Assembly (NCBI GenBank): GCA_000613465.1
Contig: BAJA01000021.1
Span: 26,412 to 90,411 of the forward strand
From: Bacteroides nordii WAL 11050 = JCM 12987
Lineage (GTDB): Bacteria > Bacteroidota > Bacteroidia > Bacteroidales > Bacteroidaceae
Reading direction: 5' to 3'
DNA: 64,000 nucleotides
Shown: one piece after another, positions 20,524-29,172 of the stretch
Layout: each line of letters starts with the position of its first letter
How positions within the stretch are numbered: the first letter of the stretch is position 1
Made by a program: the position numbers and the translations under genes
The notes under the pieces: generated by a model
Seen by the model: only the letters and a program-made list of their open reading frames with translations
Databases searched by the model: none
Told to the model about the DNA's origin: nothing

Positions 20524-23500
20524 ATGAAAAAACGACTACTTATTACCTGTCTTATGTCACTGATAGTCATTGGCGTATGGGCGGAGAAAAATGAAGATGA
20601 ACCTATTATCAACATGACTTGTACTGCCGGTAAAATCAGTTTTAAACTGTATGCAACTGAAGAAACAGTTTTCCAGGTAGACTTTGGTGAGGGAGCAATA
20701 GAACAAACGGTTAAAACAACCGGAACAGCAGTCAATGGTTCCGCTTCGGGTACTTCAGTCAACGTATACGGAGATGCCAATAAGCTGAAAAAGATTGAAA
20801 TCTCTTCCAATAAACTTCTAAAAGTGCTTGATTTCAGTAAATGTTTGGCATTGACAGAACTGTCCTGTTCAAGTTGCCAAGGTGTAACTGAAATTATTCT
20901 CCCTTCCTCTACAGAGAATCAATTGACAAAGATCAACTGTAGATATCTCAATCTGGCTTCTTTTGACGCAAGTAAATGTACAAAGCTTAAGACACTTGCC
21001 TTATTCAATGCAGATGCAACATTAGAAACATTGATACTTCCGGAAAATACAGATATTCTGAATGACTTAACGTTACAACAATGTGGTCTGACGACATTGG
21101 ATATCAGTAAATATACCAATCTGACAAATCTGGATTGTACTTATAACTTTCTTACCTCTATCCAAACTCCCAATTCGGATAAAAATCTGTCTGTAGACTG
21201 TTCATACAATTACATGATCATGCCTAATTTTCCCGAAGGTGAAAACATCACTTTATACTATATGGACCAGCGGGAAAAAGTATCACAATACACTTTGAAT
21301 GAAAGTTATACAACAAATGATATTATTGACCTGTCTGAATTTTACGTTTCTAAAAAAGGAATTAGCGGTTCCTATTTTACAGATGGAGTTTATCCCACCT
21401 TCACTTGGTATACAAACGGAAACAGCGATCCCTTGGAAGAAGGAAAGGATTACACAACAACTGAACCTGGAAAATTCAAATTCAATATAGTTCCCGAAAA
21501 CAGCGTTTATTGTATCATTGCCTCCAAAGCCTATCCGGCTTATCAGAATTACAATTCTCCGTACCGGACTGCCGATACTACTATTGAAAAAGCAGCTGAA
21601 CCAACTATCATTTTAACTACATCCAATGAAAGAACTATTGGTTTCTCCTTAGGAGCTACTGAAGACAATACTTCTATACAGATAGACTGGGGAGATGGAA
21701 ACCTCGTTGATAAAGTTATAAACTCCGCAAAGACTTCTATACAGGGTACTCCTGCAGGAACAAAAAATATTAAAATTTATGCAGATGCAGCTAAGATAAA
21801 GGAAGTTTCTTTAGCTTATTGTGATTACCTCACAGGCGTCGATTTAAGTAAATGTACAGCTTTGCAAACCTTATCAATAAAGGAAAGCTCTAAAATTACT
21901 TCCATTGTCTATCCGGAAGATATAACCACACTGGAGAATCTCACCATTGACAATAGCAGTATAAAAAATATAGACTTACATAATTGGTCTGGCCTCAAAA
22001 ATCTAAAATATAGTCCTTACGGTGCCAGTACCATTGTGTTGCCCGACGAAGCCGGAAATCTGGAAAATATCGTTCTTAGTAAGTTATCATTAAAAGCTAT
22101 AGATTTAAACAAATATGTCAATCTGGCTTCTCTTGAAGTAACCTCTCACTCTGCATTGGAAACACTGGATGTGGGTAAATGCAACAAGTTAACAAAACTA
22201 ATTTGCAAAAGAGATACCAAACTGGCGACTCTTATTCTACCGGAAATCAAAACAACTTTAACAGAACTGGATTGTGAATATACTGCACTAACAGCCATAG
22301 ACTTAAAAGAATATAGCAAATTGCAGGTATTAAATTGTAGCGGGATCAAAGAGACAATCCTCCCCGAAGATCCGTCTACTTTGACTTCATTGACTTGCAA
22401 AGAAAATGGCCTGAAAGTACTGGATATAAGTTCATGTACCAACCTGACGTATCTGGATTGTTCATATAACGAACTGACAGAGATAAAAGTTCCCGGGAAT
22501 CCGAACCAGGATATCAATATCGACTGTTCTTACAACTATCTGTTTTTACCCAATTTCCCGGAAGGTGAGAAGATCGATTTGACCTATATGGACCAGAGAG
22601 AGAAAGTTTCACAATACACTCTAAGTGAAAGATATACCACAAATGATATAATAGACCTATCCGAGCTTTATGTTCTTAAACAAGGTATCAAAGGCTCTTA
22701 TTTCCCGGAAGGAGTTTATCCTACCTTCACCTGGTATGTAAATGGAAGCAAAGAACCACTGGAAGAAGGAAAAGATTACTCTGTGACAGAACCTGCAAAA
22801 TTCCGGTTCAATACAGTCCCTGAAGGCAATACCTATTGTGTTATTGCTTCTAAGGCATATCCTGATTATCAGGATTATAACTCTCCTTATCGTACTACGG
22901 ATGTAATTATCGAGAAAGCAGCCGATCCGGTTATCAGCCTCACTACATCCAATGAAAGGAGCATTGGCTTTTCTATTGGGGCAACAGAAGATAATACAAC
23001 CATTCAAATAGACTGGGGAGATGGAAATCTGGTTGATAAAGTTATAAATTCAACAAAAACATCTATACAAGGTACACCTACAGATACAAAGATAATTAAG
23101 ATTTATACAGATGCAGCCAAAATAAAGGAAATCTCTTTAGCCTACTGCGATTATCTCACTGGAGTTGATCTAAGCAGATGTACAGCACTGGAAATACTTT
23201 CTATAAAAGAAAGTTCTAAAATCGCAACAATAACATACCCTGAAAATATAGCAACTATAACCAGTCTGACTATTGAAAACAGTAATATAAGAAATCTGGA
23301 CATACATGATTGGTCAGGACTGAAAAATCTGAATTATGCTCCATCCGGTGCCGCCACAATTGTTCTGCCGGACGAAACAGAGAATTTAGAAACTGTCATC
23401 CTGAAAAAACTATCCTCAAAGACAATAGATTTGAGTAAGTATACCAATTTAACTTCATTAGAAGCCACCAATAATTCTTCATTAGAAGAATTGGATGTTA

Positions 23501-24483
23501 ATACATGTAGTAAGCTGAGTAAATTAATCTGTAAGAGCAATACCAAACTCGCAACCCTTACTCTTCCGACTGTAAAAACAGCTTTAACAGAATTAAATTG
23601 TGAATATACAGCATTAGCCAGCATTAATCTGAAAGAATACACCAATCTACAGATGTTGAATTGTAGTGGAATAAAAGAAGCGACTCTTCCGGAAAATGCA
23701 GCTACCATGACCTCTCTGACATGTAAAGAAAATGGCTTAAAAACACTGGATATAAGTTCTTATATCAACCTGACGTATCTGGATTGCTCATATAACGAGT
23801 TGACAAAGATACTGGTTCCCGAAAGTCTGAATCAGATTCTGGAAATCGACTGCTCATACAATTATATGATCATGCCAAACTTTCCCGAAGGTGAGAAGAT
23901 AAAAATGTCATATATATATCAGAAAGATAAAGTGATGAAATATGAATTGGCAAGCAGTTATAAGACTGATGAAACAATTGATTTTTCGGACTGGTATGTG
24001 AAAAAGAAAGGATTGGCCGATTCATACTTCCCAAATGGGGTCTATCCTACTTTTGAATGGTATCTTGCCAGTACGGGTGAAAAACTTAGTGCAGGAAAAG
24101 ACTACACGGTAACAGAAGGATGTAAATTCCGTTTCAATACCATACCAGATGGTGCAATCTACTGTGTTATCTCTTCCAAAGCATATCCTGATTATACAGA
24201 TTACAATGAACCCTATCAGACAACTTCCTGTGTAATAACACAAGGAACAGGACTGGAAAAAACGAATGAGAATATAGCCCGAATTTATGCTACTGATACC
24301 AATATTACAATTATCCCTACAGAAGATTGTACTTACTCCGTACTCACTTCTACCGGACAAGTCATAGCAAATGGTGAAGCTAATCAGAGCATTGAAGTAG
24401 CTGTAGGCTCAACAGGTATATACATTGTATGTATCCGAACAAAAGACAATACAATTAGTACTTATAAGATAGCTATTCAGTAA
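20524..24483 (+). CDS. Giant leucine-rich repeat surface protein, three modules
   Basis: 1319 residues with a signal peptide (MKKRLLITCLMSLIVIGVWA). Three homologous modules follow at about 29-359, 360-801 and 802-1243. Each opens with a PKD-like segment (TSNERTIGFSLGATED ... IDWGDGN). Irregular leucine-rich repeats follow (LTELDCEYTALTAIDLKEY, NLTYLDCSYNELT). A conserved closing block carries FPEGEKI, YMDQREKVSQYTL, GVYPTFTWY and IASKAYPDYQDYNSPYR. The tail (YSVLTSTGQVIANGE ... STGIYIVCIRTKDNTISTYKI) resembles a type IX sorting signal. It is probably an exported adhesin or ligand-binding protein, last in the operon begun by the ECF sigma gene. Confidence 0.8.
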   Translation: MKKRLLITCLMSLIVIGVWAEKNEDEPIINMTCTAGKISFKLYATEETVFQVDFGEGAIEQTVKTTGTAVNGSASGTSVNVYGDANKLKKIEISSNKLLKVLDFSKCLALTELSCSSCQGVTEIILPSSTENQLTKINCRYLNLASFDASKCTKLKTLALFNADATLETLILPENTDILNDLTLQQCGLTTLDISKYTNLTNLDCTYNFLTSIQTPNSDKNLSVDCSYNYMIMPNFPEGENITLYYMDQREKVSQYTLNESYTTNDIIDLSEFYVSKKGISGSYFTDGVYPTFTWYTNGNSDPLEEGKDYTTTEPGKFKFNIVPENSVYCIIASKAYPAYQNYNSPYRTADTTIEKAAEPTIILTTSNERTIGFSLGATEDNTSIQIDWGDGNLVDKVINSAKTSIQGTPAGTKNIKIYADAAKIKEVSLAYCDYLTGVDLSKCTALQTLSIKESSKITSIVYPEDITTLENLTIDNSSIKNIDLHNWSGLKNLKYSPYGASTIVLPDEAGNLENIVLSKLSLKAIDLNKYVNLASLEVTSHSALETLDVGKCNKLTKLICKRDTKLATLILPEIKTTLTELDCEYTALTAIDLKEYSKLQVLNCSGIKETILPEDPSTLTSLTCKENGLKVLDISSCTNLTYLDCSYNELTEIKVPGNPNQDINIDCSYNYLFLPNFPEGEKIDLTYMDQREKVSQYTLSERYTTNDIIDLSELYVLKQGIKGSYFPEGVYPTFTWYVNGSKEPLEEGKDYSVTEPAKFRFNTVPEGNTYCVIASKAYPDYQDYNSPYRTTDVIIEKAADPVISLTTSNERSIGFSIGATEDNTTIQIDWGDGNLVDKVINSTKTSIQGTPTDTKIIKIYTDAAKIKEISLAYCDYLTGVDLSRCTALEILSIKESSKIATITYPENIATITSLTIENSNIRNLDIHDWSGLKNLNYAPSGAATIVLPDETENLETVILKKLSSKTIDLSKYTNLTSLEATNNSSLEELDVNTCSKLSKLICKSNTKLATLTLPTVKTALTELNCEYTALASINLKEYTNLQMLNCSGIKEATLPENAATMTSLTCKENGLKTLDISSYINLTYLDCSYNELTKILVPESLNQILEIDCSYNYMIMPNFPEGEKIKMSYIYQKDKVMKYELASSYKTDETIDFSDWYVKKKGLADSYFPNGVYPTFEWYLASTGEKLSAGKDYTVTEGCKFRFNTIPDGAIYCVISSKAYPDYTDYNEPYQTTSCVITQGTGLEKTNENIARIYATDTNITIIPTEDCTYSVLTSTGQVIANGEANQSIEVAVGSTGIYIVCIRTKDNTISTYKIAIQ
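21601..24252 (+). repeat. Two tandem 1.33-kb coding repeats
   Basis: Modules 2 and 3 of the leucine-rich protein repeat with a period of about 1326 bases (442 codons). Equivalent segments start at 21601 and 22927, and conserved DNA stretches such as GACTGGGGAGATGGAAA occur in both. Synonymous differences show the duplication is not recent. Module 1 is a shorter, more diverged copy. Confidence 0.75.
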
Positions 24484-24508
24484 CAGAAAAGAAAGAATCC
24501 TTTTTAGG

Positions 24509-24553
24509 CACCCCATATAATTTAGTACTAAATTATATGGGGCGCTATTTTTT
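24509..24553 (+). terminator. Strong Rho-independent terminator
   Basis: A perfect 15-bp stem (24511-24525 with 24528-24542, CCCCATATAATTTAG and its complement) has a two-base centre and is followed by a run of T. It ends the operon that closes with the leucine-rich repeat gene. The facing gene ends 45 bases further on. Confidence 0.85.
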
Positions 24554-24586
24554 ATGTAGAAGTCATTTGACAGACATCGTTATTTA

Positions 24587-25825
24587 TTATTTCCCTCCTG
24601 AAGAGAGCAATCGTTTACTAAGATAACGCACCGGATACCACACCGAAAGAAAGCCAACGGCAAATACCGTTACAAACACCAACACTACATCCCAAAAGTG
24701 CACACTGACCGGATAGGCATCCACCAGAAAGTTTCCTCCACCACCTAAAGAGATAATACCAAATTTTTGTTGTATCAAACAAAGAATTAATCCCAATACA
24801 ATACCGGATATAGCACCAAAAAGAGAAATCAGACGCCCTTCAAAAAGAAATATTCTGGAAATCAAACGATCATCCGCTCCCAAATTGCGCAAAGTCACAA
24901 CATCCTCTTTCTTATCAAGAATCAACATAGAAAGAGAACCTATTACATTAAAACAGGCAATCATCAAAATAAACGTGAGAAAAAGATATGAAATCAATTT
25001 CTCTATCTCCATAATCCGAAATACGTCTTCTTGTTGCTCATAGCGATCCTGCACAACAAAGTCATCACCCAATATCGATGCAATCTTTGATTTGGCGGAA
25101 GAGGTGCTCACACCAGGATTTAATTTCAATTCAATAGCAGAAACTTCGGTTGTATAATCAAGCATCCGACGCACAAAATCAAGGGAAGTAAGAATATAAC
25201 GGCTATCATACTTTTGCTGATTGACCACAAAGACAGTACCCGGAGAAAAAAGATACTCCATATTAAAAGAAGCAGAAGGATTTGCCATATTCACCTTAGC
25301 ATTCCGCTTAGGGGTATAAATCTGCAACGGATCAACAAACTGTATACCTGTACCCAGCGTCGAAACCAATTCGATACCCATCACAGCATAATCTACTATG
25401 GAATCATGAAGTAGAAAATCCCCTGCCCCATAAAGAATGCTGTCAATAGACGTAAGATCCTCAAAGTTATCTTCCACCCCTTTTATTACAGCCATTGTCT
25501 GACGGTCTTTATACTGTACCATCGCATTTTCTTCCAACGTTTCGGTGAATACAGCGACTTCCGGCAAGGCACGAATCGCTTGTATGCGTTCGTCTTGTCC
25601 ATCGAAAACCTTACCTTCCCGGATACTAATCTTCAGTTCCGGATCGAACGCTGTAAAAAAGCTGGCCACCATATCCTGGAAACCGTTAAATACAGAAAGT
25701 GTACAGACAAGCGCCAGCGTAGCAAGTGCTACCCCACATACTGATATGCCGGAAATAATATTAATGGCATTGTGCTTCTTCTTTGAAAAGAGATAGCGCC
25801 GGGCTATATAAAAGGGCAGGTTCAC
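24587..25825 (-). CDS. FtsX-like permease of the LolC/LolE family
   Basis: 412 residues with the family layout: an N-terminal helix (AINIISGISVCGVALATLALVC) after the RRYLFSKKK block, a large periplasmic domain (about 50-265), and three C-terminal helices (YLFLTFILMIACFNVIGSLSML, LISLFGAISGIVLGLILCLI, VVLVFVTVFAVGFLSVWYP). Such proteins are the membrane part of the ABC complex that releases lipoproteins from the inner membrane. The ATPase partner is not in the window. The gene overlaps rbfA by four bases and is translated with it. Confidence 0.85.
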   Translation of the reverse strand: MNLPFYIARRYLFSKKKHNAINIISGISVCGVALATLALVCTLSVFNGFQDMVASFFTAFDPELKISIREGKVFDGQDERIQAIRALPEVAVFTETLEENAMVQYKDRQTMAVIKGVEDNFEDLTSIDSILYGAGDFLLHDSIVDYAVMGIELVSTLGTGIQFVDPLQIYTPKRNAKVNMANPSASFNMEYLFSPGTVFVVNQQKYDSRYILTSLDFVRRMLDYTTEVSAIELKLNPGVSTSSAKSKIASILGDDFVVQDRYEQQEDVFRIMEIEKLISYLFLTFILMIACFNVIGSLSMLILDKKEDVVTLRNLGADDRLISRIFLFEGRLISLFGAISGIVLGLILCLIQQKFGIISLGGGGNFLVDAYPVSVHFWDVVLVFVTVFAVGFLSVWYPVRYLSKRLLSSGGK

Positions 25826-26154
25826 TTCAAAAGAGAATCTATCTTTTCTATATAATCCAATGAATCATCCACAAAGAATTTCAGTTCGGGAATGATACGC
25901 AACTGGTGACGAACCCGCGTTCCGAGCTCATACCGGATAGATTTCATGTTGTTATTGATATTTTTTACCATCTCTTCTCCCTTTTCAGAAGGAAAAATAC
26001 TAAGGTATACACGCGCTATACTCATATCAGGACTAATACGAACTGCACTTACTGACACCAGTATACCGGGCATCGCCTTAGTTTGTAACAAGAAGATTTC
26101 ACTCAATTCTTTTTGCAACAAACGGGATATCTTATTCTGTCTGGTTGTTTCCAT
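25822..26154 (-). CDS. rbfA: Ribosome-binding factor A
   Basis: 110 residues, the usual length. The N-terminus TTRQNKISRLLQKELSEIF and the KH-like segment ISPDMSIARVYLSIFP ... VRHQLRIIPELKFFVDDSLDY are characteristic of RbfA. It acts in 30S subunit maturation at the 5' end of 16S rRNA. It overlaps the downstream permease gene by four bases and lies after the O-methyltransferase gene on the same strand. Confidence 0.95.
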   Translation of the reverse strand: METTRQNKISRLLQKELSEIFLLQTKAMPGILVSVSAVRISPDMSIARVYLSIFPSEKGEEMVKNINNNMKSIRYELGTRVRHQLRIIPELKFFVDDSLDYIEKIDSLLK

Positions 26155-26228
26155 AAAGTTATTTATCAGGTTTATTAAATGTAATTATTCATATTGAGCA
26201 GGCGACCTTCACCTACTCATATAAAACA

Positions 26229-26236
26229 CAAAGTTA
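26229..26236 (-). promoter_or_regulatory. Possible -7 box for rbfA
   Basis: The minus strand reads TAACTTTG, matching TAnnTTTG, about 75 bases upstream of rbfA. A -33 element is not evident. Confidence 0.35.
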
Positions 26237-26316
26237 CAGAAATATATCGCTTGACAGGCTATTTATATGATATTTTTAGTTTTCATTATCGAAATAGCAT
26301 ACCCACTAAGTTAGCA

Positions 26317-26948
26317 CTATTTTTTACGGATAATCGTCAGCCCATCCCGCAAAGGAAGTATCACCTTCTCTACCCTTGTATCTTTTGCCACAAGATCATT
26401 GAACGCTTTAATACCAATTGTTTGATAATCGTTACTATGCGGATGCTCTTCCAGAACATGGCCATCCCATAAAGTATTATCAGCTATAATATAACCTCCG
26501 GCGGAAAGATGTACAAGCGTCATTTCGTAATATTCGATATATTTACGCTTATCCCCATCTATAAAGGCAAGATCAAACACAATACCCAATCCGGGAACAA
26601 GTTCAAGGGCATCACCGATATAGAACTTTATTTTATCAGCATAAGCCGATCCTTCCAGCCAGGGACGTGTAAAATCCTCTTGTTCATCATTAATCTCAAA
26701 TGTGTGAAGCATTCCTCCTTCCGGAAGTCCCTCGGCCAGGCAAAGAGCAGAATAACCACTATACGTACCTATTTCAAGTATCTGCCGGGGGCGAATCATC
26801 TCACAAACATCTTCAACATTCTTCCCTGCAAATGGCCGGAAGCCATACGAGGACGAAGTAGTTTAACATGTGTGTCACGATACAAGGCTTTCAGATAATC
26901 GCCTTCATCATCTATATGGCTCAGGATGTAATCGTCTATAGTATCCAT
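26317..26948 (-). pseudogene. SAM-dependent O-methyltransferase, frameshifted
   Basis: About 210 residues if repaired. A start at 26948 gives MDTIDDYILSHIDDEGDYLK, then 50 residues in frame up to MLKMFVR, where a stop appears. The second frame continues directly with MIRPRQILEIGTYSGYSALC and the SAM-binding segments (TFEINDEQ, VFDLAFIDGDKRKYIEYYE, GGYIIADNTLWDG). One T is missing on the plus strand at about 26799-26800. The repaired protein matches the caffeoyl-CoA/catechol O-methyltransferase-like family in length. The natural substrate is unknown. Confidence 0.85.
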
Positions 26949-26970
26949 GGAAAGAGAAAAAGGATTTACG

Positions 26971-27051
26971 ATTGGACGATTTACAATTTACGATTGAAAT
27001 AACTCTTGTTTATCAGAAGTAATTTCAATCGTAAATTGTAAATCGTCCAAT
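26971..27051 (-). terminator. Perfect 30-bp inverted repeat after pyk
   Basis: Arms 26971-27000 and 27022-27051 are perfect complements over 30 bases with a 21-base loop. The hairpin starts seven bases past the pyk stop on the minus strand and is followed there by a T5 tract. It can end pyk transcription. The arms consist of repeated GATTTAC/AATTTAC units, which suggests a dispersed palindromic element rather than a plain terminator. Confidence 0.65.
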
Positions 27052-27057
27052 TATAAA

Positions 27058-28515
27058 TTATAAATATCTGTTCTTATTAGGCAGTACCGTTTCTTCAGCG
27101 TGTTTCAAAGCATCTTCCACAACGTTGATTTCAAGGAAAGAAGTTTGGGTTCCCGCTTTACCACTACTCAAATAACCTACCATATCCGAAGGACACAAAC
27201 GTCCTTCTTTCAACAGACGGCGTAGTGCAGCAAAGTAATACTCCTGTCCGTTAGCCAATTCGGGCATATAGATCGCTTCCACCCCATAAGAAAGAGCCAG
27301 ATGACGCATGGTTTTCTCCTTGTAACAAATGGCCAGCACAGGATATTTACCACGGAAAGCAGCAAGGTTACGGGCAGTACGTCCACTATAACTATCAGTA
27401 ATAATAGCACGCATCTTCAGCTTGGCTGTAGCTTTCACAGCTTGCTTGGCAAGGAATGCAGTCACATCATTACTATTTTCATCCAACGGAATGCGGATAT
27501 CGTTCTCTTCCAGTTTATCTTTTTCAGCTTGTGCGGCAATAGCAGTCATCGTTTTCACGGCTTCTACCGGATATTTACCATAAGCCGTTTCACCGCTCAG
27601 CATCAAAGCATCAGTACGATAATAGATAGCATTAGCAATATCAGTTACCTCCGCACGAGTCGGACGCGGATTATTAATCATAGTGTGAAGCATCTGTGTA
27701 GCTACAATAACCGGCTTCTTTGCCAACACGCATTTACGAATCAGTGTACGCTGGATACCCGGAATACGTTCTTGTGGTACTTCAATACCCAGATCACCAC
27801 GCGCTACCATCACACCATCAGCCACTTCAAGGATTTCATCGATATTATCAACACCTTCCTGATTTTCAATCTTGGCAATAATTTTAATATCACTATTATG
27901 CTCGTCAAGAATAGTACGAATATCAAGCACATCCTGCTTGTTACGTACAAACGAATGTGCTATAAAATCGATATCCTTCTCTATAGCATACAATATATTA
28001 TTACGGTCTTTCTCTGTCAACGAAGGCAGGTTGATTCGCACCCCCGGAACATTCACACTTTTACGACTACCCAGGACAGCCTCATTTTGCACTTCACAAA
28101 GCAAATGGTCAGTTGTTTTATCAATCACACGAAGTTCAAGATCACCATCATCAATAAGAATCGTTCCACCGATATTCAGATCATGTACAAAATTGGGATA
28201 TGAAACAGCAATACATTCGCGGGTTGTTTCCAGGTCAGGATTACCAACAATCTTCACTTTCTCTCCAATCTGAAAAGGAATAGGTTCGGCATTAGCAGTA
28301 GTTCGTACTTCCGGCCCTTTGGTATCCATCAGGATGGCAATACGGTTGGAAACGGCACGTACATTAGCTATCAAAGCTTCAAAACCTTCACGGCTGGCAT
28401 GCGCGGTATTCATACGAACAACGTTCATCCCGGCATCAAACAACTGTTTTATAAAGTCTACGTCGCAGCGTCTGTCTGAGATGGAAGCTACGATTTTAGT
28501 CTGTTTCAGCAACAT
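27058..28515 (-). CDS. pyk: Pyruvate kinase
   Basis: 485 residues, typical length. The catalytic barrel shows MLLKQTKIVASISDR, VRMNTAHAS, LMDTKGPEVRT, IIAKIENQEGVDNIDEI and the signature VMVARGDLGIEVP. The C-terminal allosteric domain follows (VTAFLAKQAVKATAKLKMRAIITDSYSGRTARNLAAFRG). It makes ATP and pyruvate from phosphoenolpyruvate in glycolysis. It lies downstream of aroQ on the same strand with a 98-base gap and ends at a long inverted repeat. Confidence 0.96.
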   Translation of the reverse strand: MLLKQTKIVASISDRRCDVDFIKQLFDAGMNVVRMNTAHASREGFEALIANVRAVSNRIAILMDTKGPEVRTTANAEPIPFQIGEKVKIVGNPDLETTRECIAVSYPNFVHDLNIGGTILIDDGDLELRVIDKTTDHLLCEVQNEAVLGSRKSVNVPGVRINLPSLTEKDRNNILYAIEKDIDFIAHSFVRNKQDVLDIRTILDEHNSDIKIIAKIENQEGVDNIDEILEVADGVMVARGDLGIEVPQERIPGIQRTLIRKCVLAKKPVIVATQMLHTMINNPRPTRAEVTDIANAIYYRTDALMLSGETAYGKYPVEAVKTMTAIAAQAEKDKLEENDIRIPLDENSNDVTAFLAKQAVKATAKLKMRAIITDSYSGRTARNLAAFRGKYPVLAICYKEKTMRHLALSYGVEAIYMPELANGQEYYFAALRRLLKEGRLCPSDMVGYLSSGKAGTQTSFLEINVVEDALKHAEETVLPNKNRYL

Positions 28516-28613
28516 CTTAAATAATTATTTAATTTTGATAATGTGCCCATATGCCAATCGTCCTCCGGCTTATTTACACATTAATTATATGAATCTATTT
28601 TATTCTCACATTA

Positions 28614-29027
28614 TTATCTTAAAGCCTCAAGGGCCAGACGGTATGAATTGAGCCCAAAACCACAAATGACTCCTTTACAGGCACAAGCAATCATAGACAC
28701 ATGACGAAAATCTTCACGACTGTGTACATTAGAAATATGTACTTCGATTACCGGGGCAGTCACCGCACGAATAGCATCTTGTAAAGCAATAGACGTATGT
28801 GTATATGCCCCCGCATTTAAAATAATACCATCTGCTTCAAAACCCGTCTGCTGAATGCAGTCAATCATTTCTCCCTCAATATTCGATTGAAAATAGTTAA
28901 TTTCTATATCCTTATACGCTTTGCGGAGTTCTGCCAGATAGTCTTCAAATGTAACACTACCATATATGGAAGGTTCACGCTTGCCCAGCAGATTAATATT
29001 GGGGCCATTAATAATTTGTATCCTCAT
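28614..29027 (-). CDS. aroQ: Type II 3-dehydroquinate dehydratase
   Basis: 137 residues, the normal size for this small dodecameric enzyme. Motifs: INGPNINLLGKREPSIYG at the start (active-site Arg and Tyr), SNIEGEMID, ILNAGAYTHTSIALQDAI and VEVHISNVHSREDFR (catalytic His). It converts 3-dehydroquinate to 3-dehydroshikimate in the shikimate pathway. It is transcribed from its own promoter, back to back with that of xerD. Confidence 0.96.
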   Translation of the reverse strand: MRIQIINGPNINLLGKREPSIYGSVTFEDYLAELRKAYKDIEINYFQSNIEGEMIDCIQQTGFEADGIILNAGAYTHTSIALQDAIRAVTAPVIEVHISNVHSREDFRHVSMIACACKGVICGFGLNSYRLALEALR

Positions 29028-29081
29028 AACACAATCCTACTAATTTTAATACCTTTGTCTCGGGAACATTATTTCAGGGTG

Positions 29082-29113
29082 CAAAGATAGCGCAAACCGA
29101 ATGTAGAAGCAAA
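29082..29113 (-). promoter_or_regulatory. aroQ promoter, Bacteroides type
   Basis: On the minus strand, TTTG (29113-29110), 20 bases, then TATCTTTG (29089-29082). Both elements and the spacing match the Bacteroides -33/-7 consensus. The start codon at 29027 is about 55 bases downstream. Confidence 0.75.
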
Positions 29114-29117
29114 TTTA

Positions 29118-29149
29118 TTTGTATTTTGCTGAGGTGCAACCTATCTTCG
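29118..29149 (+). promoter_or_regulatory. xerD promoter, Bacteroides type
   Basis: TTTG (29118-29121), 20 bases, then TATCTTCG (29142-29149), one mismatch to TAnnTTTG. The ATG of xerD follows 24 bases later. Its -33 element is only four bases from the -33 element of the divergent aroQ promoter. Confidence 0.7.
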
Positions 29150-29172
29150 CGGAGCAAAGGTAGAAAAAAGAA

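Noticed and set aside
26194..26898. Two plus-strand frames antisense to the O-methyltransferase
   Set aside because: The minus strand gives the conserved SAM-binding motifs. These frames have no recognisable domain.
27301..28203. 300-codon frame antisense to pyk
   Set aside because: It lies wholly on the opposite strand of a certain gene. Its composition (Thr, Ile, His, Asn) is a shadow of the pyk codons.
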